Shown here piece after piece: positions 30,684 to 39,780 of a stretch of 64,000 bases of DNA (its first letter is position 1; the number at the start of each line of letters is the position of its first letter). Made by a program: the position numbers and the translations under genes. The notes beneath the pieces are model-generated. The model was given only the letters and a program-made list of their open reading frames with translations, was not told the DNA's origin and did not search any database. The stretch is from Eubacterium sp. (GTDB taxonomy: Bacteria > Bacillota > Clostridia > Oscillospirales > Acutalibacteraceae): the NCBI GenBank assembly GCA_029258375.1, contig JARHZA010000001.1:310001-374000 (forward strand). Direction: 5' to 3'.

Positions 30684-31278
30684 AAAGAAACAATTTAATA
30701 ATGGAAGCACCTATGATTATATTATTGTAGGTCTTGGAAATCCTGGTGCTAAGTACGAAATGACAAGGCACAATGCAGGATTTCTTGCAATAGATTTATT
30801 TGCAATTAACGAAAATGTAGATGTAAAAAAATTAAAATTTCATTCGCTTGTTGGCGATGTTAAAATAAACGATAAAAAATGCCTTTTAATGAAGCCACAA
30901 ACCTTTATGAATAATTCTGGTGAGGCTGTTGGAGAGGCAGCAAAGTTCTATAAAATACCACCAGAAAATATTATAGTATTATCTGATGATATTTCTCTTG
31001 ATGTTGGTAAGTTAAGAATAAAAAGAAAAGGTTCTGCTGGTGGCCATAATGGGTTAAAAAGTATAATTGCTCATTTAGGTTCAGAAAATTTTACAAGAAT
31101 AAAAATTGGTGTTGGCAAAAAGCCTACTCCAGAATATGACCTTGCTAACTGGGTTCTTGGCAGATTTCCAAAAGAACTTGAAAGTGATTTAAAATCTGCT
31201 CTTGAAAACACTTGTTCCTCAATTTCTCTTATAGTTAATGAAGAAATTGACAAGGCAATGAACCTTTATAACTCATAA
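30670..31278 (+). CDS. pth: Peptidyl-tRNA hydrolase
   Basis: It releases tRNA from prematurely dissociated peptidyl-tRNA. Seen: VGLGNPGAKYEMTRHNAGF with the catalytic histidine in RHNAG, KPQTFMNNSG, and the GSAGGHNGLKSI loop. 202 residues; the first 17 or so are an N-terminal extension rich in lysine and asparagine, slightly unusual for Pth. Overlaps the CNNM gene and lies 38 nt before mfd, an arrangement (pth-mfd) conserved in Firmicutes. Confidence 0.95.
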   Translation: MFLNKKKQFNNGSTYDYIIVGLGNPGAKYEMTRHNAGFLAIDLFAINENVDVKKLKFHSLVGDVKINDKKCLLMKPQTFMNNSGEAVGEAAKFYKIPPENIIVLSDDISLDVGKLRIKRKGSAGGHNGLKSIIAHLGSENFTRIKIGVGKKPTPEYDLANWVLGRFPKELESDLKSALENTCSSISLIVNEEIDKAMNLYNS

Positions 31279-31316
31279 ATTCAAATTAAAGTAATTTAAT
31301 AGAAGGAAGTAACTAT

Positions 31317-34300
31317 ATGTCTTGCTTTTCAAATATGTTTGAGAAGAGTGATGAATTTTTAAGCCTCGGCAAAAGTATCAACCCCGTTGGTACACCTGTC
31401 GGGGCAACAGGTGTGTCTGATGCTGTAAAGCCACAAATAATTCACTCTCTTGCTCAGTTAAATAACAACAAATCAATTATAATAATGCCAGATGAAGCAT
31501 CTGCCGTTAAAATGAGCGAAAATCTTGGCGCAGTTCAAGATGGTGTTCTTTTTTATCCAGCACGTGAATTTACTTTTCAAGAAGTAGCAGGTGTTTCACA
31601 CGAATTTGAACATATAAGACTTGGTGTACTTGCAAAAATATTAAGTGGCAATTATAGTGCCGTTGTTTGTTCTGTTAATGCCGCTTGCCAAAAAACTATG
31701 CCACCAAGCGAACTAAAAAAAAGAACATTAGAAATTGCACTAAATGATACTATCGATATTGAAAAAGTTGCAAATGGACTTGTTCTTGCAGGATATAGCA
31801 GATTTGATCAAGTAGATGGCACATCGCAATTTGCAGTTCGTGGTGGAATTATAGACGTATTTCCGCCAAGCGAAGATGAGCCGGTTCGTATTGAGCTTTG
31901 GGGCGATACGGTTGATTCAATTTCTTCTTTTGATATTGCAACTCAAAGAAGAACTAAAAATTTAGATAGCATAGAAATCATACCGGCAACAGAAGTTCTT
32001 TTTGATTCAAATGAAAAATTTGCAGATAAAATAGATAAGCTTGCAGAATCACTAAAAGGCAAAGCTATTAAGGCAAGAGAAAAATTGTATCAAGATTCAA
32101 ACAATCTTAGAAACAACATTTCGCTAACTTGCAATGATAAATATCTTCCACTTGCCTATAATAGTAATGGTATTTTTGATTATTTAGAAAATTTACTTTT
32201 TGTCTGCGAAAGTGCCAAAGTAAAAGAAAAATCAAAAAATCAAAATAAACTTATGGATGAACAAGTTAAATGGTATCTTGATGATGGAGTTCTTTGCAAG
32301 GGTATAGACAAATTTACACTCAATTTTGATGAACTTGTTAATATCTATAACGAACACGGTGCAATTTATCTTGATTCACTCCCAAGAGGTTCTTTTGATA
32401 CTCCTGTTTCACATCTTTCAACATTTACTGTTCAAAGTTTTAATGCGTGGAATGGAACTCTTGACCAACTTAAAGAAGATCTTGAACCACTTATAAAAAA
32501 TGGATACACAGTTTGCATAATGGCAGGTACAGTTCGTGCAGGTAAAGCTCTTTCTTATGATATTTCTGAAATGGGTTTTAATTCTGTTTTTTGTGAAAAA
32601 TATCCTGAAGAATTTCAAAAGGGTATGGTTACAGTTACAACAGGTTCTGTAACTTCAGGTTTTCAAATTACAGATATTAAATTTGCACTTATAACACATA
32701 CAAAGTCACTTCAGAAAAAGAAAAAATCAAAAAAAGTTAATTCTAAAAACGGAATCCACTCGCTTGATGAACTTTCTGTTGGCGAATATATAGTTCACAA
32801 TGTTCACGGTATTGGTATATTTGAGGGCATTCAGGCACTTGAACTTAATAACGTAAAAAAAGATTATATTAAAATTTCTTATGCTAAGGGCGATACTCTT
32901 TATGTTCCTGTAACACAACTTGACTTGGTTTCAAAATATATTGGTCCAAAGGACGATAGCAAAGTTAAAATTAACAGACTTGGCGGTAACGAGTGGAAAA
33001 AAGCAAAAGCAAAAGTTCGTTCTTCTGTTAAAGATATGGCAAAAGAACTTATTGCTCTTTATGCAAAACGAATGGCAACAAAAGGTTTTCAGTTTTCAGA
33101 AGATACAGATATGCAGCGTGATTTTGAACTTCGTTTTCCTTATGATGAAACAGACGATCAACTTCGTTGTGTAGATGAAATTAAGCACGATATGGAAAAA
33201 ACTGCCCCTATGGATAGACTCCTTTGTGGAGATGTAGGTTTTGGTAAAACAGAAGTTGCACTTCGTGCCGTATTTAAGTGTATTGCAGATAATAAACAGT
33301 GTGCTATTCTTGTTCCAACAACTGTTCTTGCAATGCAGCATTTTAACACTGCAAAAAAACGTATGGAGGCATTTCCGGTTAGAATTGAAATGCTCTCTCG
33401 TTTTGTTTCTCCAACTAAGCAAAAGCAAATTCTTAAAGATTTAGCAGAGGGCAAAGTTGATGTTCTTATTGGCACTCATAGAATTATAGGAAAAGACATT
33501 AAGTTTAAAGATTTAGGACTTCTTGTTGTAGATGAAGAACAACGTTTTGGTGTTGCTCAAAAGGAAAAAATGAAAGAAAAATTCCCAAGGGTAGACGTTT
33601 TAACATTGTCTGCTACTCCTATTCCAAGAACACTTAATATGGCTATGAGTGGAATTAGAGATATGAGCCTTCTTGAAGAAGCACCGGGCGATCGCCATCC
33701 AGTTCAAACTTATGTTGTTGAATATGATTTTGGCGTTCTTGTAGAGGCTATGGAAAAAGAACTTGCAAGAGGCGGTCAGTGTTATTATCTTCATAATAAT
33801 ATTGAAACAATAGACCACGTTGCAGTTAGAATAAAAAAAGAAATTCCAGACGCAAAGGTTGGTGTTGCTCACGGCAGAATGACAGAAGAACAACTTTCTG
33901 ATGTTTGGGCACAACTTCTTGCCGGTGAAATAGATATTTTAGTTTGCACAACTATTATTGAAACAGGTGTAGATATATCAAACGTAAACACACTTATAAT
34001 TGAAAATGCAGACAGAATGGGACTTGCTCAACTTCATCAAATTAGAGGTAGAGTTGGCAGAAGTTCAAGACGTGCTTTTGCATACTTAACATTTACAAAG
34101 GGACGTGAACTTACAGATATAGCAACAAAAAGACTTGAGGCTATAAGAGAATATACAGAATTTGGCTCAGGCTTTAAAATAGCAATGCGAGATCTTGAAA
34201 TTAGAGGTGCTGGTTCAATTTTAGGCAACCGCCAACATGGTCATATGGAGGCAGTTGGTTATGATATGTATCTTAAACTTTTAGGCGAAGCAGTTGCAGA

Positions 34301-34769
34301 AGAAAAAGGCGAACGCCAGGTTGATGAAGAGGAAAAAGAGTGCCTTATTGACTTACCAATTGAGGCTCATATTCCAGATGATTATATTGAATCTACTCCA
34401 CAAAGACTTTCAATGTATAAACGTATTGCAGCAATTAGAAGTAACGCAGATGCAAACGATGTTTATGACGAACTTAAAGATAGATTTGGCAATCCGCCGT
34501 CATCAATTTATGGGCTTGTTCAAATTTCACTTCTTCGTAATGTAGCTGCAAAACTTGGCATTTACGAAATCACTCAAAGAAATGGTTCAGTTCTTTTTTA
34601 TATGAAAGAGCCAGATGTTAAGTTTGTTGTTGCACTTAATAAAGAGATGAAAGGCAGAGTTCTTTTATCAGCAGCTAAAAAGGCTTATATTGCCGTTAAG
34701 CTTGATTATGAGTCTGTTCTTGAAACAGTGGAAACTGTTCTTTCAATAATGAATAAAATAAATGAATAA
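31317..34769 (+). CDS. mfd: Transcription-repair coupling factor Mfd
   Basis: 1150 residues, normal length. Seen: the UvrB-like N-terminal domain (SRFDQVDGTSQFAVRGGIID region), the RNA polymerase-interacting domain (VGEYIVHNVHGIGIFEGI), translocase motor with Walker A GDVGFGKTEVA, DEEQRFGV, SATPIPRTLNMA, and the TRG motif near RGRVGRSSRRAF. It removes stalled RNA polymerase and recruits UvrA. An AAGGAAG site precedes the ATG. Its stop is 3 nt before the terminator stem that overlaps the next gene's ribosome site. Confidence 0.96.
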   Translation: MSCFSNMFEKSDEFLSLGKSINPVGTPVGATGVSDAVKPQIIHSLAQLNNNKSIIIMPDEASAVKMSENLGAVQDGVLFYPAREFTFQEVAGVSHEFEHIRLGVLAKILSGNYSAVVCSVNAACQKTMPPSELKKRTLEIALNDTIDIEKVANGLVLAGYSRFDQVDGTSQFAVRGGIIDVFPPSEDEPVRIELWGDTVDSISSFDIATQRRTKNLDSIEIIPATEVLFDSNEKFADKIDKLAESLKGKAIKAREKLYQDSNNLRNNISLTCNDKYLPLAYNSNGIFDYLENLLFVCESAKVKEKSKNQNKLMDEQVKWYLDDGVLCKGIDKFTLNFDELVNIYNEHGAIYLDSLPRGSFDTPVSHLSTFTVQSFNAWNGTLDQLKEDLEPLIKNGYTVCIMAGTVRAGKALSYDISEMGFNSVFCEKYPEEFQKGMVTVTTGSVTSGFQITDIKFALITHTKSLQKKKKSKKVNSKNGIHSLDELSVGEYIVHNVHGIGIFEGIQALELNNVKKDYIKISYAKGDTLYVPVTQLDLVSKYIGPKDDSKVKINRLGGNEWKKAKAKVRSSVKDMAKELIALYAKRMATKGFQFSEDTDMQRDFELRFPYDETDDQLRCVDEIKHDMEKTAPMDRLLCGDVGFGKTEVALRAVFKCIADNKQCAILVPTTVLAMQHFNTAKKRMEAFPVRIEMLSRFVSPTKQKQILKDLAEGKVDVLIGTHRIIGKDIKFKDLGLLVVDEEQRFGVAQKEKMKEKFPRVDVLTLSATPIPRTLNMAMSGIRDMSLLEEAPGDRHPVQTYVVEYDFGVLVEAMEKELARGGQCYYLHNNIETIDHVAVRIKKEIPDAKVGVAHGRMTEEQLSDVWAQLLAGEIDILVCTTIIETGVDISNVNTLIIENADRMGLAQLHQIRGRVGRSSRRAFAYLTFTKGRELTDIATKRLEAIREYTEFGSGFKIAMRDLEIRGAGSILGNRQHGHMEAVGYDMYLKLLGEAVAEEKGERQVDEEEKECLIDLPIEAHIPDDYIESTPQRLSMYKRIAAIRSNADANDVYDELKDRFGNPPSSIYGLVQISLLRNVAAKLGIYEITQRNGSVLFYMKEPDVKFVVALNKEMKGRVLLSAAKKAYIAVKLDYESVLETVETVLSIMNKINE

Positions 34770-34772
34770 CTT

Positions 34773-34810
34773 AAAACACCTCGGGGCATAATGCTTTTGA
34801 GGTGTTTTTT
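34773..34810 (+). terminator. Terminator-like hairpin overlapping the M23 gene's ribosome binding site
   Basis: AAAACACCTC (34773-34782) pairs perfectly with GAGGTGTTTT (34799-34808). Inner GGGGCA can extend the stem with wobble pairs to TGCTTTT, and a U-run follows to 34810. The 3' arm contains GAGGTG, 6 nt before the ATG at 34811, so the same element can end mfd transcripts and hide the next gene's ribosome site. Confidence 0.85.
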
Positions 34811-35512
34811 ATGTCCACAGATTCAAATTCAAAAAAAGGAAATAAAAAGTTAAAAGCATTGTTTTCAGTAATATGTGTTTCAATTATTGCCCTTGGGGTT
34901 GTAGTTTATTTTGCAACAAATAAACCAGAAAAAGAGGGAACGGTTAATGAAGCAACAACGGTTGAAGAAACAGAAATTACAACGGCAGTTCAAAAAAGTG
35001 TAACTGTTGAAGATACTACTTTAACTGTAACCGAAGCACAAACAGAACTAGAAACAACAACAGAGAGTTCTTCTATGGCACTAACAGATACAAATACTCC
35101 TTATAAAAGTTTTTATAAATATCCAATTGATGAAGAAGTTTTAAAAGGATATACAGAGGAACTGGTAAAAAATGAAACTATGGGTGATTATAGAAGTCAT
35201 ACAGCAGTTGATTTTAAGGGCGAACCTGGGTGCAAAGTATCTGCTATAAACGATGGTATTGTTCTTGATGTTTATACAGATGATATTTATGGTATGACAG
35301 TAGAAATTGACCACGGGGGAAAACTAATTGCAAAATATAGTGGCTTTGATACTGTTACTGTAAAAAAAGGTAGTCCTGTTTTAATTGGTGAAGAGGTTGG
35401 CACGCTTGGCAAAGTTCCATTTGAATCAAAAGATGAAAGTCATCTTCACTTTGCAACAATACTTGAAGGAAAATATGTTAACCCTCTTGATGTTATGGGC
35501 AAAACAGAATAA
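34811..35512 (+). CDS. Membrane-anchored M23 (LytM) peptidase, SpoIIQ-like
   Basis: 233 residues: cytosolic lysine-rich start, one membrane helix (about 18-36), a threonine/glutamate-rich linker to about residue 95, and an M23 domain. Zinc ligands of an active enzyme are present: HTAVD (HxxxD) and HLH (HxH). It should cleave peptide bridges in peptidoglycan outside the membrane. Clostridial SpoIIQ, which works with SpoIIIAH during engulfment, has the same layout and active motifs, but I cannot confirm orthology from the sequence alone. The ribosome site lies inside the preceding hairpin. Confidence 0.78.
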   Translation: MSTDSNSKKGNKKLKALFSVICVSIIALGVVVYFATNKPEKEGTVNEATTVEETEITTAVQKSVTVEDTTLTVTEAQTELETTTESSSMALTDTNTPYKSFYKYPIDEEVLKGYTEELVKNETMGDYRSHTAVDFKGEPGCKVSAINDGIVLDVYTDDIYGMTVEIDHGGKLIAKYSGFDTVTVKKGSPVLIGEEVGTLGKVPFESKDESHLHFATILEGKYVNPLDVMGKTE

Positions 35513-35524
35513 CTTGCTGAAAAC

Positions 35525-35564
35525 AAAAAAGGTATTCTTTCATTTGAAAGAATACCTTTTTTTT
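35525..35564. terminator. Bidirectional terminator between the M23 and antiporter genes
   Basis: GGTATTCTTTCA pairs with TGAAAGAATACC across 2 nt, with A-rich and T-rich flanks on either side; it serves both converging genes. Confidence 0.92.
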
Positions 35565-35583
35565 GTGTATTTTGTTATTAAGT

Positions 35584-36636
35584 TTAAGCAAAGAATGTAA
35601 ATAAAACGTATGCTACATAACCTGCAAGCATAAGAACACCTTGCCATCTTTGGAATTTTTGAGTGATAATTGTTGGAATAATTGCAATAGCAATTGCTGC
35701 AAGACAAACAACCATATCAATTTGAACAGAAGATGCAGAAACTGCAAGTGCGCCTGTTCCGTTTGCCATTGAAACAAATGAGCAAATAGGAAGAATTAAA
35801 GTTAAGTCAATAATGTTTGCACCAAGGATGTTACCAACAGATAAAGCACCTTCTTTTTTGCGAATAGCAGTAATTGTTGTAACAAGTTCAGGAAGTGAAG
35901 TTCCTATTGCAATTGCAATAACACTAATTATTCTTTGAGGGATATTAAGGCTTTCTGCAATTTTTGTACCATAAGTTACAAGAAGTTGTGCACCAACAAC
36001 AATGCCAACTGCACCAAGAATAAAGAATGCAATGTTCTTTACCCAGTCTTTTGCTGTTGCAGTTTCTTTTGTAACAACAATATTGTCTTCTTCTTGAATA
36101 CCAATTCCATTAGGGTCTGGTTCAATTTGTTTGCTTTCGTGTTTCATTGAAATAAAGTTTTCAATGAAGAATGCAATAAATATTGCAATTAAAACAATTA
36201 AACCAATTGTTGAAAGTTTGTAATAAACATTTGTTTCGCCTTCAAAAGTAAGTGTTTGTTTAGCAGTAAAGATACAACCTAAAACAAGTGTTGCAGATGC
36301 AGCAAACATCATAATTGCTTTTGGAGAAAAACTTTTTCTTTTAATTACGAATGGAGTAGTAACGATAAAAAGTCCCATAATCATTGCAGTGTTTGCAGTT
36401 ACAGAACCAATTGCGTTACCAGCAGCCATATCAACATTACCTTTTGCAGTTGCAGTAATGCTAACAATCATTTCTGGAAGTGTTGTTGCAAGTGAAACTA
36501 TTGTTGCACCAATTACAAATTTAGGAACGCCGGCAACTTCTGCAATCCAGCTTGCAGAGTCAACAAACCAGTCGCCGCCCTTGATAATAAGAACAAGACC
36601 GATTATAAATAAAACATACATTAAAACAGTTTCCAT
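35584..36636 (-). CDS. Calcium/sodium antiporter (CaCA family, YrbG-like)
   Basis: 350 residues, about ten membrane helices in two inverted halves. Both alpha repeats are seen: ATIVSLATTLPEMIVS (first half) and IAIGTSLPELVTTITA (second half), the ion-binding signatures with acidic residues. A short hydrophilic loop (about 165-195) joins the halves. It exchanges sodium or protons for calcium across the membrane. Monocistronic behind a good promoter; AAGGAG before ATG. Confidence 0.92.
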   Translation of the reverse strand: METVLMYVLFIIGLVLIIKGGDWFVDSASWIAEVAGVPKFVIGATIVSLATTLPEMIVSITATAKGNVDMAAGNAIGSVTANTAMIMGLFIVTTPFVIKRKSFSPKAIMMFAASATLVLGCIFTAKQTLTFEGETNVYYKLSTIGLIVLIAIFIAFFIENFISMKHESKQIEPDPNGIGIQEEDNIVVTKETATAKDWVKNIAFFILGAVGIVVGAQLLVTYGTKIAESLNIPQRIISVIAIAIGTSLPELVTTITAIRKKEGALSVGNILGANIIDLTLILPICSFVSMANGTGALAVSASSVQIDMVVCLAAIAIAIIPTIITQKFQRWQGVLMLAGYVAYVLFTFFA

Positions 36637-36677
36637 TTTATATGCTCCTTTATTTTATTTTTTATGTGTTATTATAA

Positions 36678-36706
36678 ATAATACATATTTAGACATATTT
36701 TGTCAA
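36678..36706 (-). promoter_or_regulatory. Promoter of the calcium/sodium antiporter gene
   Basis: On the minus strand TTGACA (36706-36701) and TATTAT (36683-36678) are 17 bp apart. A second TTGACA-like element lies a little further upstream. Confidence 0.7.
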
Positions 36707-36810
36707 CGCAATATCATTTGTCAATAAAATATCAATTAACTATTTGTTTTGTTTAATTTATTTTATCCTTATAAACAAAGTCGTTTAAACTTTTAGTATA
36801 CAAAGTATGG

Positions 36811-36839
36811 TTGATAAAACAGTGTTGTTATGGTAAAAT
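36811..36839 (+). promoter_or_regulatory. Promoter of the CapA-like gene
   Basis: TTGATA (36811-36816) and TAAAAT (36834-36839) are 17 bp apart, and a TGG precedes the -10 as in extended -10 promoters. Confidence 0.65.
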
Positions 36840-36868
36840 TATACAATGTGAGTTTAATATAATATGTG

Positions 36869-38092
36869 ATGAAAGTTGTGAAAATATTGAAAGATAAAAA
36901 TAAAACTAAAAAGATATTAGAAATAGTAATACCAATAATTATAGCAATTGTTGCAGTTGTGTTTTTTGCTATAAGCGGTCACGTTACAAAGAATTTAGAT
37001 GGTGAACATCCAACAGAAACAGAAAAGCAAACAGAGGGAATGGATGAAAAAGAACATAGCACCATCGGAACATCAAAAGTATCACTTGTTGCAGTTGGCG
37101 ATAACCTTATTCATAATACACTTATTGAATCTGGTCAAAAGAAAGACGGCACATTTGATTATAGTGGATTTTATAAAAACATAAAAAAAGATATTGCATC
37201 TGCTGATATTGCAGTTATAAACCAAGAAACAAGGCTTGGCGGAGCAGAGTTTGAATATAAAGGTTACCCTTGTTTTAATACACCTTGGGAGGTTGGAACT
37301 GCTGCAATAGATGCAGGGTTTGATATTTTTACCTGTGCAACAAACCACTCAATGGATATTGGTTTTGCTGGAATTGAGCAAGAATGTAAATTCTTTGATA
37401 ATCATCAAGAAGTTGTTCATGTTGGAACAAATGATACAGAAGATGATTATAACTCAATTGTTTATTACACAAAAAATGATATTAAGTTTGCAATTTTAAA
37501 CTACACTTATGGCACAAATGGAATTTCTATTCCAAAAGACAAACCATGGTGTGTTAATATGATGGACAAGGATAAAATCACTTCCGACGTAAAAGTTGCA
37601 AAAGAAAATGCAGATGTGGTAATAGTATTCCCACATTGGGGCACAGAAAACAGCACTTCTGTTTCAAGTTATCAAAAAGAATACACAAAGTTATTTTCAG
37701 ACCTTGGCGTTGATATTGTAATAGGTACACACCCTCACGTGCTTCAACCGGTTGAATGGGTAACAAACGAATCAACAGGCAAAAAAATGCTTGTTTATTA
37801 TTCACTTGGTAACTTTATTTCACACCAAACAAGTCTTAACCAACTTTGTGGTGGTATGGCTAAAATCACAATAGAAAAAAGTAATGGAGAAATTACAATT
37901 TCTTCTGCAAAATTAGTTCCTGTTGTTTGTTGGTATCGTTCAACATCTAATGCATATAATTTTACTGTATATAAACTTTCAGATTATACAAACGATATTG
38001 CGGAACAACACCATCAAAAAGGTGCAACAAGAAAATATTTCACAGATTATTCAAAAGGTATTGTATCTGAAGAATTTCTTGAAATAGGTTAA
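36869..38092 (+). CDS. CapA-family (poly-gamma-glutamate synthesis-type) metallophosphatase-like protein
   Basis: 407 residues from the ATG at 36869; a GTG directly before it is also possible, and neither has a clear ribosome site. Seen: one N-terminal membrane helix (IPIIIAIVAVVFFAI), then the PGA_cap domain with AVGDNLIHN, NQETRLGG, CATNHSMD, FPHWGTE and GTHPHVLQPVE, the metal-binding histidine/aspartate set of the family. Extracellular. Known homologues are needed for poly-gamma-glutamate capsule release or act on glycans. No capB/capC neighbours are present, so the substrate is open. Confidence 0.85.
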   Translation: MKVVKILKDKNKTKKILEIVIPIIIAIVAVVFFAISGHVTKNLDGEHPTETEKQTEGMDEKEHSTIGTSKVSLVAVGDNLIHNTLIESGQKKDGTFDYSGFYKNIKKDIASADIAVINQETRLGGAEFEYKGYPCFNTPWEVGTAAIDAGFDIFTCATNHSMDIGFAGIEQECKFFDNHQEVVHVGTNDTEDDYNSIVYYTKNDIKFAILNYTYGTNGISIPKDKPWCVNMMDKDKITSDVKVAKENADVVIVFPHWGTENSTSVSSYQKEYTKLFSDLGVDIVIGTHPHVLQPVEWVTNESTGKKMLVYYSLGNFISHQTSLNQLCGGMAKITIEKSNGEITISSAKLVPVVCWYRSTSNAYNFTVYKLSDYTNDIAEQHHQKGATRKYFTDYSKGIVSEEFLEIG

Positions 38093-38141
38093 TTTTTAAT
38101 AGTGCAAAATGTACAAATATTAAAAAGTTTGTTGCAAAGAG

Positions 38142-38170
38142 TTGCATTTGTAAAAAAATGCCTGTATAAT
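38142..38170 (+). promoter_or_regulatory. Promoter upstream of glnA
   Basis: TTGCAT (38142-38147) and a perfect TATAAT (38165-38170) are separated by 17 bp. The start near 38178 is only about 10 nt before a terminator hairpin. Confidence 0.7.
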
Positions 38171-38187
38171 ACTAACTTGTTAAGAAC

Positions 38188-38222
38188 AAAGGCGTTCCGT
38201 TAATTCGGTGCGCCTTTTTTAT
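38188..38222 (+). terminator. Terminator/attenuator hairpin in the glnA leader
   Basis: GGCG/CGCC and CCG/CGG stems, with a T-G wobble and one mismatch between them, a TTAATT hexaloop and a following U-run form an intrinsic terminator between the promoter at 38142 and the glnA ATG at 38252. Transcription of glnA from that promoter must read through it, so regulated antitermination is likely. Confidence 0.75.
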
Positions 38223-38251
38223 TTTTTTATTCTATTTAAGGAGTATTTGAT

Positions 38252-39592
38252 ATGAAAAAATACACTGCAGCAGATGTTCTTTTAGATGCGAAAGAAAAAA
38301 ATGTTGAATTTGTAAGACTTCAATTTACAGACGTTTTTGGTTTAATGAAAAACGTTGCAATTACTGTTTCACAACTTGAAAAAGCACTTTCTAACGAGTG
38401 TATGTTTGATGGTTCTTCAATTGATGGATTTGTTCGTATTGATGAATCAGATATGTATCTTCACCCAGATCTTAATTCTTGGGCAATATTCCCTTGGCAC
38501 ACATTTGGTGGCAAAACAACTGGTCGCCTTATTTGCTCTGTTTATTGTGCAGATAATAAAACTCCATTTATGGGCGATCCTAAAAACGTTCTTCAAAAAG
38601 TTATTGATGAAGCAAAAGAAATGGGATATGGCTTCAACGTTGGCCCAGAACTTGAATTTTTCCTTTTCAAAAGAGACGAAAATGGTAACCCTACAACAGA
38701 AATGACTGATGCAGGTGGATATTTTGACCTTAACCCTATTGATGCTGGTGAAAACTGCAGACGTGATATTTGCCTTGCTCTTGAAAGTATGGGATTTGTT
38801 ATTGAGGCATCACACCACGAAGTTGCAGAATCTCAACACGAAATTGGATTTAAGTTTGGCGATGTTATGATTACAGCAGATAGAGTTATGACATTTAAGC
38901 ACGTTGTTAAAACTTATGCAACAAACCACGGACTTCACGCAACATTTATGCCAAAGCCAGTTTTTGGTATTGAAGGTTCTGGTATGCATACAAATATGAG
39001 CCTTTATAATCTTAAAGATGGTTCAAATGTTTTTGATGATCCAAGTGATAAACTTGGTCTTTCAAAAGAGGCTTATGCTTTTATCGCTGGTGTGCTTGCT
39101 CACGTTAAAGGTATTGCTGCATTCTCAAACCCAACTGTTAACTCATATAAAAGACTTGTTCCAGGTTACGAAGCACCTTGTTATCTTGCTTGGTCTGCAT
39201 CAAACCGTTCTGCTCTTGTTCGTATTCCAGCAGCAAGAGGAAAGGGTACTCGTGTAGAACTTCGTTGCCCAGACCCAACTTGTAACCCATACCTTGAAAT
39301 GGCTCTTTGCCTTGCAGCAGGACTTGATGGTATCAAGAAAAATATGACTCCTCCAGAACCTGTTGATTTTAATGTATTTAAACTTACAGAGGCAGAAAGA
39401 AAAGAGGCAGGAATAGATTGTTTACCAGGAAGCCTTATTGAAGCTGTTTATGAAGCAGAGGCAGATCCGTTTATTAAAGAAACTCTTGGTGATCATGTTT
39501 ACAATGCATACATAAGTGGTAAAAAGAATGAGTGGGATGAATATAGAATTCACGTTTCTCAGTGGGAAATAGACAGATATTTGAAAAAATAA
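38252..39592 (+). CDS. glnA: Glutamine synthetase, type I
   Basis: It makes glutamine from glutamate, ammonia and ATP. 446 residues, the short GSI-alpha form found in Firmicutes; I see no adenylylation-site insertion. Seen: the [10 protein letters not shown] loop, FFLF near the ATP site, the [15 protein letters not shown] metal-binding region, [17 protein letters not shown], and the [15 protein letters not shown] segment. GSI-alpha is normally feedback-inhibited by glutamine and tied to GlnR-type control; here a terminator in the leader suggests transcript-level control. AAGGAG before the ATG. Confidence 0.96.
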   Translation: MKKYTAADVLLDAKEKNVEFVRLQFTDVFGLMKNVAITVSQLEKALSNECMFDGSSIDGFVRIDESDMYLHPDLNSWAIFPWHTFGGKTTGRLICSVYCADNKTPFMGDPKNVLQKVIDEAKEMGYGFNVGPELEFFLFKRDENGNPTTEMTDAGGYFDLNPIDAGENCRRDICLALESMGFVIEASHHEVAESQHEIGFKFGDVMITADRVMTFKHVVKTYATNHGLHATFMPKPVFGIEGSGMHTNMSLYNLKDGSNVFDDPSDKLGLSKEAYAFIAGVLAHVKGIAAFSNPTVNSYKRLVPGYEAPCYLAWSASNRSALVRIPAARGKGTRVELRCPDPTCNPYLEMALCLAAGLDGIKKNMTPPEPVDFNVFKLTEAERKEAGIDCLPGSLIEAVYEAEADPFIKETLGDHVYNAYISGKKNEWDEYRIHVSQWEIDRYLKK

Positions 39593-39656
39593 TGTTTTTG
39601 TGAAATTTATATAAAATTAAATAGAAAAAAGGCGTTTAAATAATATAAAAAAAGTA

Positions 39657-39684
39657 TTGAAAATGTTTTGCAAGATATTATAAT
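39657..39684 (+). promoter_or_regulatory. Promoter of purF
   Basis: TTGAAA (39657-39662) and TATAAT (39679-39684) are 16 bp apart. The leader of about 90 nt includes a 10-bp hairpin at 39719-39743 (CAAGTTTAGA with TCTAAATTTG, one wobble) without a U-tract, and two ATATGGTAA repeats just upstream of it. Confidence 0.6.
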
Positions 39685-39780
39685 TATATGGTAAAAGTAA
39701 AGTAAATATGGTAATAAACAAGTTTAGATTTTGTCTAAATTTGTTGGAATAAAGCAAAAGCACAAGGAGAATTAAGTATT

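Noticed and set aside
38188..38222. ANTAR-type antitermination element before glnA
   Set aside because: The hexaloop TTAATT lacks the conserved A1 and G4, and the first stem-loop of the motif is not convincing (TTGT/ACAA only).
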